From Wolfiporia cocos (Eukaryota; Basidiomycota; Agaricomycetes; Polyporales; Phaeolaceae): a stretch of 64,000 nucleotides of DNA. Both the position numbers and the translations under genes were made by a program. The notes under the pieces were generated by a model that saw nothing but the letters and a program-made list of their open reading frames with translations, did no database searches and was not told where the DNA came from. The stretch covers positions 3,286,001-3,350,000 of the forward strand of contig JACCLO010000003.1 in NCBI GenBank assembly GCA_029448655.1, given 5' to 3'. Each line of letters starts with the position of its first letter. The stretch's first letter is position 1. Positions 31,119-42,089 of this stretch are shown in pieces.

Positions 31119-32569
31119 ATGCCGGGTCTTGTCAGCGACACACCTATTCATCCACCCTTTCCCGATGATGTTCCAATGCATCCCCTACTTGTGATCGATT
31201 ATGCCCTTATCGAGGCGGATGATGAGAGTGAACAGGATAGACTTTGGAAGGCTGCGACAGAGCTTGGGTTCTGGTAGTACGTATTGACTTCTCTGTCCAG
31301 TGAAATTGGCCGCTCATGTGGCACGGCTGATGTGGCGTTATAGTCTAAAGAACCATGGTGCTGACGCGGAGGTAGATTCTATGTTCACGCTCGGAAAGGC
31401 GTTCATGGGACTCTCTCTTGAGGAGAAGATGCAGTACGAAGAGGGGGACGGTGGGATGCAATTCGGGTATGCATCTGGGTAACCTTTCTAACTCCGTACG
31501 GTCTCACGCGGGAACTGCAGATATAAGGCAGCAGGGTATCACACAGCAGACGAGCACGGAACGCTCGACGCGACCGAGTTTCTGGACATAGCAAAGGACG
31601 ACGTCTTAGCTTACCCCACGGATGTTCATCGCACGTATCCACCACTTGTCGCAGAAGCGATCGAAAGCACCGTGAGACCGTTCGTGAATCGCTCCATCGC
31701 GATTAACGAGACACTCTTGGGCGTTCTAAACAAGAAACTCGGGATGCCTGAGGGAACTCTTGCGCGTATGCATGTTCGCGAAGAGCGAAGCGGCTGTGTT
31801 GCGCGTGTTATCCGCACGCCACCTCAGAGCGCTGATGTTCCTCCTGCCGTCCTGGAAGAGCAAGCACTTCTTGGAGCACACACTGACTTTGGTTCGTTGG
31901 TATGTGCTCGTGCTGTGAATATTAGTTTAGTATTCAATATTTCGCACCTAGTCGTTCCTGCATAACCGACTTGGAGGTCTGCAGGTTCTTGCCCCGGGAA
32001 CAGAGAAGTGGTTGTATGTGAAGGTGCACCATCAGATTCACATTCTGCGCGGAGAAGTTCATTCACCAATCTACTGATCAGCCGATCCCTGGCCACGCAA
32101 TCTGCAACGTCGGCGACGCGCTCAACATATTCAGCGGCGGACTGATCCGCTCAAACATGCACCGGGTCGTGTGCGCCTTGTGATTCTCATTGGTGTAGAA
32201 ACACTGAACAAGTCAATACAGTGCGCCCCCGAAGGCGCAATCTGCCTTCGAACGATATTCCCTCGCATTCTTCACACGTCCGCACGACTCTGTCGTTCTA
32301 CGTCCCCTTGCAAATGAAAGTGCACCCGTCGCAGCTCGTGTGGCAGCTGGTGTACCGAACGAGGAGCGTGGGACCTCCGGCGAGTGGCTCGTGCGGCGCC
32401 TCCGATACTTGCGAACCGAAAACTATCATGTATGTGAATAATTACGTAGGAAGGCACTTACTGATGATGGTGTTCTGCTGTGCAGGGTGTTGAAAGCTAC
32501 CATGACCATCTTGGTACGGAGGACTATGGACGAATCACCCATGCCTCAGAGTCAGTACAGGTGGCATGA
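31119..32569 (+). CDS. 2-oxoglutarate/Fe(II) oxygenase, isopenicillin-N-synthase-like (370 aa)
   Basis: A predicted cytosolic non-haem iron dioxygenase; substrate unknown. Seven exons: 31119-31276, 31344-31466, 31521-31899, 31952-32023, 32082-32170, 32222-32429 and 32486-32569. The six introns are 51-67 nt, all GT-AG, and the splice phases give one 371-codon frame ending in TGA. The N-terminal domain has LGFWYLKNHG (residues near 50-60), as in the DIOX_N family. The catalytic domain has GAHTDFGSL with iron ligands His214 and Asp216, NRLGGLQVLAPG, GHAICNVGDAL, the third ligand His271 in NMHRVV, and the 2OG-binding Arg285-Tyr-Ser287 in ERYSLAFFTRP. Length and motif order are normal. All catalytic residues are present, so it is probably functional. 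No signal peptide or membrane segment. Confidence 0.9.
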
Positions 32570-32822
32570 AATGCCCATCTTATTTGATCACTGGTGCATG
32601 TCGTGTAATATTCCTGTACACTTCTGCACGTATGAGATGTTCGGTTTCGACAAAGCTTGAAATTCCGCAATTACCTGAAATGGTTTGTCGCCAGGCTGTA
32701 GTTGACGTCACTAGTAGTATATATCTCACCATCAACATGGCAGCCGTGATATGGTGACCCTCCAGCTGTACTGTATAGAAGCCGAATCTAATGAGTCCGC
32801 ACGAAATTTAAACAAAAACATT

Positions 32823-32984
32823 AGCCCACCGCGAGGGTCGAACTCGCAGCCTGATTCTATGGTGTGCGTTCAGCCCTCGCGAGCGAAAATCATCGACCCT
32901 GTTCAATCAACAGATTTTAATCACGTGACTGACCCGCCACCGCTAGTAAGAGTCTGACGCTCTATCCGATTGAGCTAGGCGGGC
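32823..32984 (-). tRNA. tRNA-Lys(CUU)-like gene interrupted by about 89 extra bases
   Basis: On the minus strand the 5' half reads GCCCGCCTAGCTCAATCGG and continues to TCAGACTCTTA (anticodon CTT at 32948-32950). The 3' half ends GCGAGTTCGACCCTCGCG then GTGGGCT. The acceptor stem pairs GCCCGCC with GGTGGGC (one G-U) and the T stem GCGAG with CTCGC. Total length is 162 nt instead of about 73; the extra bases lie after the anticodon loop, where tRNA introns sit. The bases expected to complete the anticodon stem on the 3' side are imperfect (AATCAGG; an alternative ATCTG lies deeper). A T5 run (32814-32818) five bases downstream fits a Pol III terminator. It may be a long-intron gene or a broken one. 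Confidence 0.6.
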
Positions 32985-34150
32985 TTCAGAGGCGCTCCAA
33001 ATCAATAATATATATTAACGTAATATAAATTGACGTTAAAATGCTGCGGCACAGGCACCACAACCTTGTGCTTGTGCTCTTAGAATCACACTTCTGTACC
33101 TGAATGTAATGGTGAGTAATTAGAAATCCTGGTGAATATTTCTACTGGTAATGCCACTTAGACTGGCACTTGGGATTTTAATTCATGTACAGATGTTCTA
33201 TGGAAGATTAATAGCTTAATCAGTATATGTGTTTGGAAGTTTGCAATACAGCACCCTGTGTGAAATTGCCTTAGGGCTGTTAGTGTCACAGATCTACAGC
33301 CATTACATATATTTTTGGATTTTCTAGGATTTTTAGTGCATTATCTAGGCTCTCAGACCCATGTACGGACCTTGGACATCATCACTGCCACAAAATCCAC
33401 ACACCTATATTATCACCAAACCCCCTAGCACTTAGGTTCACAAGATTAGGTAGTACCCAGTGCCTGCATTGACACCACAGCGCCAGATGCTAACATTAAT
33501 GGTAGAGATTACATAAGCATTCCGTGTTATGTTGCCTGACAACTGGCCACTGCCCAGTAGCTTATGCACTAGATATGAATATGCACATATGCTTACAAAC
33601 CTATGCCTACTATACCCCATTACTGGGTGCACAGTCTCTCTTACTTTAGGGTAGGTAGATAACTGCCATTGTGAAGCCATGTATACATGCCAGGAGTTGA
33701 CTTACATAGGTCTCTCCTTAGAATTAATATTCTTGGCATTCAGCCTTAGGGCTGAAGCCCAGTGAAAGTACCTCATATCAGATTCTATCAGTAGCTACCT
33801 GATATGATCTGATACTAAAGTTGGACTCTTCATAGAATTCGCTATTTTTCTAGGCGCCCGGTAGTATACTAGAAGCCACTGTAACGTACCGCAAGCTAGT
33901 AGGATAGCATTCCAATATACTACTAATTACCAGAAAATACCTGACGGCCCTGTCTGAAAATGTAGCGACTATCCCAAGATACTCGAACATACCAATATGT
34001 AGAGGCTCACTCAATCAGAGCATACTCGTTCATATCAGACCTCATTTTTTAATTGCTTTAATCTATCAACAGCTACCAGAAAATACCAAAATCCACCGAA
34101 TCTCATCCTCTGACTCACTCAAAAAAATGGCGCACATATGTTGGAAGTCG
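32985..34150. other. A/T-rich intergenic, nothing recognised
   Basis: Low in CpG and without coding potential; short frames only. Probably old decayed repeats. Confidence 0.5.
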
Positions 34151-34349
34151 ATGCGCTCAGTGCGTGATGGTGCGATCGGAGTCGCGCATCGATTGGAGTC
34201 AATAGCGTGCCAAGGTGGAAATGGCGGGCGTGGCGGGAGTCGGGGGGCTGATAATCAGGGTGGTATGAGTCACCGTTAGCATAAAAAGGGACGGATTGTA
34301 TGTACCTAAGCCGTGCATTTGTAACCTATCCAGACGAAGTCCCTGGAGG
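34151..34349. repeat. Dispersed repeat J, second location
   Basis: Matches 9165-9364 with scattered substitutions over about 200 bp. No terminal repeats or duplication could be made out, so its class is open. Confidence 0.6.
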
Positions 34350-34873
34350 AGAAGTGTCATCTTGGGGCACAACGCAAGAATGGGGAATGCACGCACCTCT
34401 GCAGTCTGTATCTACAGACGGAAGTTATCAGAGACAAGCGTTGAGCATGCATATACTCACTGAATCTTGTTTCATTTGCTGTGTTCTGCATGAAGCAACC
34501 AATCTTCTCTATAATCACCTCATCAGAGCCATGCATACCTTGGGAGATGGTGGAAGTATGAGGTAGAGATAAGAAAAAGAGACGGGTGACTCGAGACAGG
34601 ACAGTACTTGTACTATGACACAACTGAATGACCAGCTCACGTGAGTGCTTGGGCTCACTGCTTGCAACGAAGTCAAAGTCCAGGTTGCTGCCCACAAGAC
34701 ACTTTGACTTGACATCGACTTGCAGTTTTGCAACTGGACGTCTGCTCGAAAAATTCTCAATTGCGACTTCTATTAATCGAGGATATGTTGAGTATATTAA
34801 CTAGTATGTACGAGTACGACAAAAGTCTTGGCATCGGTGATCTGACCGCCCAGACTCTTGGCATTTAGCTTTC
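34350..34873. other. Intergenic, nothing recognised
   Basis: No gene, RNA or repeat identified between repeat J and the target duplication of the next LTR. Confidence 0.45.
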
Positions 34874-34878
34874 GATAG

Positions 34879-36248
34879 TGACACAGATGCCTGGGACTTA
34901 CTTACTTGTTAGTAAGGGTTGCTGGTAGTCGCCAAGATGTGTGATAACTAGCTGGGTATGAGCAGGTTATAAACGAAGTGAATGGTTCTAAGGCAACTAT
35001 GCCTTAGAGGTCAAGCTTATATACATGGGTTGCAACGACCAGTAATGGTCTGCCCTAAAGCTAGACGGTCTGTGCGTGAACCAGTAATGGCAAGCGCGCG
35101 CTTGTTTGGGCGCCAGGTAATGAGCGGCCCAATCATGTATGTGCTTTGGACCGTAGGTTCATGTTTGTGCTTTGTGGCAACAAACGTTAGTCAGCAGGTC
35201 AGGTGTATTTGCCCGGACCGCTGATGTAAACCAGCTTAGTAGCATGTTAAGACACATCTGGTTGTCAGGTGACCGTGTAGGTCATGTGTACCTAACCTAG
35301 GCAAGGTTTGGGTGGCTTATAACTATACAGTTATAAGATCTGGTACCGTGGTAGAGCTTATATAAGCTATTCTCATGGTCACGTGCTAATAAGCAATATT
35401 GTAGCCCCATAAGGGAACTATCATGTGATACCTAAGTGTTACGGGTCGAATACCCGTTCGTATATTCGAGTCGCGAATATAGATCGTTCTTCTGCACGTA
35501 GGCACGTCGCCGTATGCAAGGCAAATACTCGTTAGATGCCTTCAGGTCCTAAGTGAAGTCCTTAGGAGATCGGTTAATATCCAATCCGCGTTAGAGGATA
35601 TAATCTGTTCAAGTGCGAGTCGAATATAATATAAGACTCGCCTAAGTCCGAGAAGTCAGTGTGCACTTCGAGGACTTAGTCGTTCGGTTGCTCGAGCGAA
35701 AAATACTGAGCGTAGTTTCCTATGTTTGAGAACGAGTATAAGACTTCTTGTTTGTACAACAAGGTCGAGCTGAAGAGCTTCGACAGTAAGTACATGAGTT
35801 TATATACTACGTTAGGTTTTTAGGGGTCAAGTCCATCCCAGATGTCACCGCTACTATCTACACTATAGTACCAAACGTTTGATAAGTATGGAGTGATATA
35901 TCTGAAATGATAGATAGAAATGAAGATGGCGGTTGAACGCCATCTATCAACTGCGAGATAATAAAGATGAAACGGTGACAGAGTTGGATCTGCCAAAAGT
36001 GAAACGCGCCCTACATGCTAGTACAACTGGGGATGTGCCCAGCAGAATCACGAGTAGCCAGGGGAGTTGGTTGCGCAACAAGTCCCTGTATCGTATTCGC
36101 CCAATGGTGAGTTCTGTCGATATTCGAAAAATTAAAATAACCGTAACACTAAGCGCCCATGTAGCATGTGATAGTTAAGGCGTGAAATGCGAAATATAAT
36201 CCCAGACACGAGTCTTTTAGGTATGAAGACCCGGTAAAATCTGTGACA
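34879..36248. mobile_element. Solo LTR (E-like) with a family 1 solo LTR nested in it
   Basis: Outer unit starts TGACACAGATGCC and ends TAAAATCTGTGACA, with a 5-bp duplication GATAG (34874-34878 and 36249-36253). Removing the inner LTR and its duplication leaves about 653 bp. The ends resemble the solo LTR at 5158-6088 (TGACACAGAT...ATCTGTGACA). No coding sequence. Confidence 0.82.
35437..36148 (-). mobile_element. Family 1 solo LTR
   Basis: 712 bp, TGTTACGG...CCGTAACA, clearly the LTR of elements A, B and C, with a perfect 5-bp duplication CTAAG (35432-35436 and 36149-36153). It marks a full element lost by LTR-LTR recombination. Confidence 0.93.
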
Positions 36249-36493
36249 GATAGCTTCTAGTATAAATGGTTATCTCAATATATTTATTGATATTTACTAG
36301 TATTTACTGATACACTAAAGATATGACGGCTTTTCACTGGGGCTGAAGGCTGAGCTTACTCTGATTATGCATGCTGCCTCAGACAACAAACTCTTAGTTC
36401 ATTGAGTACTCATCTGGGGGCCTCTAATGACAACTTGTGTTGGGCTTTGAGGCTTGAGTCTTGCCTCATGACAATAGCCTACAGTGTTGGAGG

Positions 36494-36958
36494 TGACACG
36501 GAATACTCAACGTGACATCCAAAGGTGCCCCCCTAGGGCCCAAGCGCAGTGCAAGGAATCCTCAGACTAGCAAGGCTGAGAGAGAGGCTAGAGGGCGTCG
36601 ATAGACGGCCTGCACGCAGTGGAAGAATGTAGACCGAGGGACACGCCCCAACGTCAAGATAAACAAGCTTGAGGTGTAAGACCTCAAGTGCAGTAGCTAT
36701 ATACACAAGGTAGCCGCCAAAGCATCTAAGTAGAGGGCCGCCCTAAAGGTGGCCCTAGCGCATGGTCATCAAGCATGTGACTACTAGATAAGATAAGGCG
36801 GTCCGTAGCTACGCGTGACCGTTGTGTACCTTAGGGTAGGGTAGCGAAAGTATCCACTATGCTACAAGGGAGCGCGGGATCAGGTGACGTATAACGAGGG
36901 TGACCGGGTTCGAGCCCGGGTCGGGGCAATTAGCCATATCACAGTAAAAACTGTGACA
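36494..36958. mobile_element. Solo LTR, 465 bp
   Basis: TGACACGG...ACTGTGACA flanked by GGAGG (36489-36493 and 36959-36963). It contains AGATAAGATAAG at 36786-36797 and a tRNA T-arm-like hairpin CCGGGTTCGAGCCCGG about 50 bp from its right end. No coding sequence. Confidence 0.82.
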
Positions 36959-36963
36959 GGAGG

Positions 36964-37864
36964 TTCCTATGGTGCAAATTACTTAGACACTGCTACTTTT
37001 GTGCAAGCAAAACTACTCCTTATGGAAAAATATTGAACAAAATCCATTCTGGTAGAAGTGTTCAGATTGGTCATAGGAGCATTTCTGCTAGACAGAAATT
37101 TTTATCTTTGGAATTGATGAAGTTATTCTTTATTGAATTTTTGAAATTGGCCACTTTATCTAAGTGTGTGTCTAGACTGGTCTAAATGCTTAACAATACC
37201 AAGTAAAGACTATTTATCTAATCTATACCTTAGTTGTCAGGTTGCTGTGCCTCTGGGACCTGTCTATGCAACTTGTGTTTACAAGAGCTAAATTGCTTTA
37301 CTTTCACCTGTGCATTCCATACATCCAATCCTGAGCAATAAGTGCTTAAGCTTCCATTCATCTGGTGCTCCCAATGCTGGATTGAGGTCCACTGATGTGA
37401 GAGCTTTTGACATGTTATCCTGAAGGCTGCAGAGTATGTAATCCCTGTATGATATGCCATCCATTTTGTACAAAAAAATCAAATACATATACACAATACA
37501 CAAAACATGGGTTCTAAAGCCAGCCTGGGCACCTGTATCCATATTCCAGATCAGGAAAGCAAGATATCTAGACCAATAAGATTGTGTGATTGATAAGCCT
37601 AGGGCACCCCACCGGCAGCAGCAATGCACCCTACTGCCATGATTGGCAGTGTCACTACTGTCATTCCTGGCAGCAAGCAGCCCACGTTCTCCTAGAAGTT
37701 AGAGTTTGGAGTACCAACAAAGCCTTGCATGATCCTTGGAAAAACCAAGTTCCCTCAGATTTTCACACTGACTTTCAGTCATCTGATCACAAGGGAAATA
37801 GCTGCTCACTGTGCTCAACAATGAGCATGCCCACTTGCACAGCAACAAAGCACTCCAGGGCAGT
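36964..37864. other. CpG-free decayed stretch
   Basis: No gene. From 36924 to 37611 I find no CG dinucleotide at all, against dozens in a single intact LTR, pointing to long exposure to methylation-linked mutation. The original content is not recognisable. Confidence 0.6.
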
Positions 37865-37869
37865 GATCA

Positions 37870-38366
37870 TGTCACAACATTTTTGGTGACATTATCTTAT
37901 TTTTACAGAACGCCTTTCACTGGGGTCGAACCCTCGACTCTTGACGACAAAGGCACGTGACCGTCTTACAGCGGCACGTTACTTACAGTGGATAATGCGC
38001 GTCTCTGTAGAGTAGATAAGATTGTGCATCATAGGTTACATAAGCGTTCCAGACCCCTGACTGGTAGGCGTGTGCGCACAGGCCACGTCGCTTTAGGGCA
38101 AGGGTTACTACTAGGGATTACAGCGCTACTATGATGTATATATACCTTAGGGTTCTGAGCCATCTACCTCAGAACCTTTATTCAGTACCATGCCTTAGGG
38201 CACTTTACACCCATCCTGCGTGCTCTCCCTTGTGAACGCTTGCTAGTCTGTTGACTTACCTCGACCTCAACTTGGTGCCTTCTGAGCTACGTCGACTTAG
38301 TCTAGGGATGCAGCTAGTTAGCAGGGACTTAGGCATTGAGGGATGACCCAGAGGTGTTTTGGGTCA
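37870..38366. mobile_element. Solo LTR of family F, copy 1
   Basis: 497 bp, TGTCACAACA...TTTTGGGTCA, with a 5-bp duplication GATCA (37865-37869 and 38367-38371). It shares its core (CCAGACCCCTGA, GCGCACAGGCCA, GTCGCTTTAGGGC) with the unit at 44672-45193. About 50 bp inside the left end there is a T-arm-like GGGGTCGAACCCT. Confidence 0.82.
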
Positions 38367-38602
38367 GATCACATGGGGTGGGAGCTCATGGGAAAGCTGG
38401 AGCTCTCCCCCTTTTGGAAGCTGAAGTGCCCAGCAGAGACATTATTGTCACAGAAATAGTTCTGTGGCACTGCCACTATTTTTATGTTGATTTACGGGGT
38501 TATTGCTATTCTATGCTACTGCAAAGTATGTACCACCCTCCATAGCTATAGTGTCATCACCATTACCTCAGGCACCCTTACTGGTGCCTGCTTGCCAGGT
38601 TA

Positions 38603-38781
38603 TGTAGAGAAAAGGACGTCTCAGAACTCATGAGCACCGGAATGTGCTTGGCTTGAGCAAAGGGACCTTGTCGCTCATTGCAAATGCATGAAGAAGTACA
38701 GGCTCCATGACTCGATCACTATCTACGGGCACCTAGTGCAATTGCCGGCACTTGTCCGGATGCCATACACAGACTTCAACA
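38603..38781 (-). repeat. 3' LTR of the gag-only element
   Basis: 179 bp; matches 39936-40118 and the interrupted relic at about 44573-45270. Confidence 0.8.
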
Positions 38782-38790
38782 CACCCCCTC
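38782..38790 (-). other. Polypurine tract of the gag-only element
   Basis: GAGGGGGTG in element sense, directly beside the 3' LTR, which fixes the orientation as minus and agrees with the gag direction. Confidence 0.65.
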
Positions 38791-38807
38791 AAGTGTTGCA
38801 CAATCAG

Positions 38808-39850
38808 CTAAACTGATATAAGAGAAGAAAACGTACTAGGGGGTCTTTCACACCCCCTGAATCCCCCAAGTGACCAACATGTCCAAAGAACACAGTGGGA
38901 GAAACTCCTGCTCGCAAAGGAAGAGCCCTTGACCTCACATCCCTCCAGGTCCATCACCACCAACTGCAGAGCAAGCACCCACTGTGCTGCTCTGGACGAT
39001 CCACCTATGTGGCTAAAATGCGAATGTTTCTTCAGGGCAAGGCTGGCACTCATCAGTTGCTGGCCTGGGCAGTCCGGGCAGTCGTAGATCTTGTGTTCCT
39101 CACAATTGCAGCACCAGCAGATAATTCTTCCGCTGCTCTGATCTCTATCACTCCTGCCCCTATTGATGCCGTGCCTTGCACCTCCCTGGGCCCTGAATCT
39201 GCCAGTGCAGGCCACCATGGCTGCTGTCAAGTCGGATTCTGGTGCACCTTGTTGCCCTTCTGCCCTGAGCAGCACGGCCTTCACTTCTGCAACAGTGAGG
39301 GTCTTGTGCACTTGGAGAACGTCAGCAACACTTCCCCAGGTCTTGTCCAGCTGGAAGATGAGGACGTCAGTGATGTCATCATCATCAAGAGCAACTCCAA
39401 TGGTGGTGAGAGTGGAAGCGAGCGAGACGATGCCATTGATGTAGGACTGAATGGGGAGGGATGTGCTGTGCTGGTAGTTGTAGAACCTTTTCTTCAGGGT
39501 GATTCAGTTTGCACGGCTCTTCCTCAAATACACTCCCTGGAGCACCACCCATGTGGCTGGTCCATCTGTGCAATCACAGATGTGACGTACTATGAGGGAT
39601 CCACTGTAAGGCCAATTGCTGTCAACCCATCAGCCGCCTTCGCCTCATAGTCTGCCACCTCATCTTCATCTGCCTCAGCAGGGTCGGGCCTTGTCACCAC
39701 ACCTGCCATCACATCATAGCATCCAACATGCTTCATGGCAATTGAAAGTGCAAACCCCCAACTGTGGAAGGAGTCTCCATCACAAAGCTCCGGTACACCA
39801 TACAAGAAGTTTCTGAACATTGGGCGAGTGAGTGGGTGGGGAGTCATCAT
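38808..39850 (-). pseudogene. Decayed copia-type Gag
   Basis: Starts MMTPHPLTRPMFRNFLYGV. Recognisable parts in order: SFHSWGFALSIAMKHVGCYDV, the copia-Gag N-terminal pattern; then LFQ/QSYI-like helical capsid segments (IQSYINGIVSLASTL, DDDITDVLIFQLDKTW); then a canonical CCHC knuckle CWCCNCEEHKIYDC near 39090. The frame is broken by a TAG (39590-39592), at least one frameshift near 39.57 kb and a TGA near 39.51 kb. It would have packaged the element's own RNA and relied on another element for Pol. The 251-codon plus-strand frame over this region is an antisense shadow. Confidence 0.75.
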
Positions 39851-39935
39851 GATGAGTCCGAAAAATTTTCACCAAACAAGTGATCACAAGTTCTGCTAGC
39901 AAGTGGTTATGGGGAGCTAAACCCAGATGTGTTTG

Positions 39936-40118
39936 TGTAGAGAAAAGGACGTTGCAGAACTTGTGAGCACCAGCATGCACTCGGCTTGAGCAAAGGGACC
40001 TCGTTGCCCATTGCAAATACATGAAGAAGTAAGTACAGGCTCCATGACCCAGTCACTACCTATGGGCGCCTAGTGCAATCGCTGGCACTTGTCCGGACGC
40101 CATGCGCAGACTTCAACA
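39936..40118 (-). repeat. 5' LTR of the gag-only element
   Basis: 183 bp; same ends as the 3' LTR. The leader to the gag start is only about 85 nt, and I could not identify a tRNA-complementary primer site. Confidence 0.8.
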
Positions 40119-40241
40119 GGTTACTAGAGTGGCCCTTACAGGCACCCCTATAGTCACCTGATGTGGTGCCATTACTGGTGCCAGCATCTACATGACCTAT
40201 GTTACCATAGTTATGTGCACTGATCAGTGGCCTTAGGCAGG

Positions 40242-41195
40242 TAGTGTTGCCGAAGTTCAGTTCAGAACCAAGGTTCAGAACCTGAACCGCCTGAACCGAA
40301 CCTAGGTTCAGGTTCAGTCCAGGTCCGGTTCAGGGTAGGACATCAAGGTTCGGTTCTTGGTTCAGGGGGGCCATGGGTACCCTTGAACCAGGTTCGAACT
40401 GGACTGAACCTTGAACCACTTAGCATTAACATATTATGTGTAGTCACTGGTGGATAAGCATATATTATGATTATGTTCTTGCCATCTTTGCTATAGTGTT
40501 GTTGCAGTAAGTTATGTACAGCTGGCTTCACCATAGCAAGCATCAACACTCATATCCTGTAGTCTCCCAATATGGCAAGGGCTCAACCCCATGTTGGGAT
40601 TACCATGCTTTCTGTGGCATTGGGCTGCATTTGTTGCTGTCAGATGAAGTAAGAAATGTAGAAGATAATATTTCACTTCATATCCATGATCCTAGGTTAT
40701 ATACAGAGTTGTCTAAGAATGTTTTGTTATTGAGCTTTGCCTCAGGCTAACTCACACTCATGAACTCTGATTACTGAACTGCTCAAATTGGCTGCCTTGG
40801 GTGATTGTTATGCATCAAAAAGTTATGTTTACCACTCTAATCAAGACTAAGAGCCACATTGGAATGCAGCAGCCCAATAGACACCAAATGGAGGCACTGC
40901 AGAACTTGAGGTGTGGTTACTTTAGTGGGTTAATAGTGCCGGGAATGAGGTAGACAATTGGTATACATAGAAAGGTACACAAAGTTGGTGTCCAAATTAT
41001 TATTTTTTGCACTCTATAAAAGCAAGTAACCTAGCGGTTCGAACCTAGTTCGAACCATGAACCGAACCTGATGAACCGGTTCAGCAGGTTCAGTCCAGGT
41101 CCAGGTTCAGGTTCAGGCTCCCTGCAGTTGGTTCGGTTCTAGGTTCAGCCCTAGACCCCCCTGAACCTGAACCGAACTGAACTTCGGCAACACTA
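40242..41195. mobile_element. Non-autonomous hAT-like TIR element with GGTTCAG arrays
   Basis: 954 bp. Terminal inverted repeats start TAGTGTTGCCGAAGTTCAGT, and the flanks carry a perfect 8-bp duplication TAGGCAGG (40234-40241 and 41196-41203), as in hAT elements. Both sub-terminal regions (about 150 bp each) are packed with GGTTCAG/GAACCTG repeats in both orientations, likely transposase-binding arrays. The centre (40440-41030) has no ORF of note. Confidence 0.85.
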
Positions 41196-41203
41196 TAGGC
41201 AGG

Positions 41204-42089
41204 TCCCAGTAGAGTAGTGTGCCCCCATGTATATGTGTGACAACATGAGGCTTACTCCTCATGTTTAGCATTCTTGTCTTGTATACTGCAAAGAACCTTT
41301 ACACTATGTACCCTGTGTGCTGCCCAACACTGTACTGCCCTGCCTCTACTATCTTAACCACTGGTCTGAGGGTTTGCCACTAGATGTTGTGACACATCTA
41401 AGCACTTGGGTCGTTATAGGTTCCCAGAATGCCCCGGTCACACTGTACATTCCATACTGTGACAATTATACATGCAACTCTCATGTGTGTATATAATCCT
41501 GGCACACAAAAATGGAAACTTAAGTCATGTGAATATATTTGAATATCTGTACAAAACAAATGGCATATTATGATCTGTAATAATGTTCTAATCTTATGAT
41601 AAAGACCTAGATGTATATCTGTGATGGCAGAAGATATTGTTAGACTTGGTTACTCAGTTTGCATACAGGTGAGGTGTTATGTGGGACCTGAGAAGGTGAG
41701 TAGATGTTGAGGGTGTCAACAATTGGCTGTCAATGATGTCGCCTAGCTAGTGATAGTGTAAGTGATGATGAGAAGTGTGTAGGTGTTATCTAAAGGTCAA
41801 CTATTAAGATACTAACTGATATGACTACCAGTGAAGTATGGAAAGTGAGTGGGCTCACTAGTATGCTGTTGCACAGTAGATTGGCAAGGATTTGACTAAA
41901 CTGAAGCTGGGTTACAGCAACAGGCTACTGTAATAAATATATATGTTCCTCAACACTAAGTCCAGCAGACTAGTGCTTTGTTCGATATCCTGAGTTGGGG
42001 ATATAAGTTTTAAAGACAAGACATGTTAAATCACCTTCAATCCTATAAGTTAGAGGGCTTAGAGGATTTGGATTTGTAGGATTCTTTAA
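41204..42089. other. Decayed intergenic sequence, nothing recognised
   Basis: A/T-rich and CpG-poor. The last 100-200 bp may be the beginning of the LTR relic that follows. Confidence 0.45.

Larger units (their letters stand above)
38603..40118 (-). mobile_element. Gag-only copia-type element with LTRs (TR-GAG-like)
   Basis: About 1.5 kb bounded by direct repeats of 179 bp (38603-38781) and 183 bp (39936-40118), each TGTAGAG...TTCAACA on the plus strand, and by the duplication GGTTA (38598-38602 and 40119-40123). A polypurine tract abuts the left (3') LTR. The interior encodes only a decayed copia-type Gag on the minus strand; there is no protease, RT or integrase. The LTRs have diverged visibly, so the insertion is old. 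Confidence 0.8.

Noticed and set aside
38895..39650. 251-codon plus-strand ORF
   Set aside because: Antisense of the copia-type Gag, whose CCHC knuckle and PPT fix the coding strand as minus.
40250..41170. CRISPR-like or satellite array from the GGTTCAG units
   Set aside because: Units are contiguous, in both orientations, confined to the ends of a TIR element with TSD, and there are no spacers.
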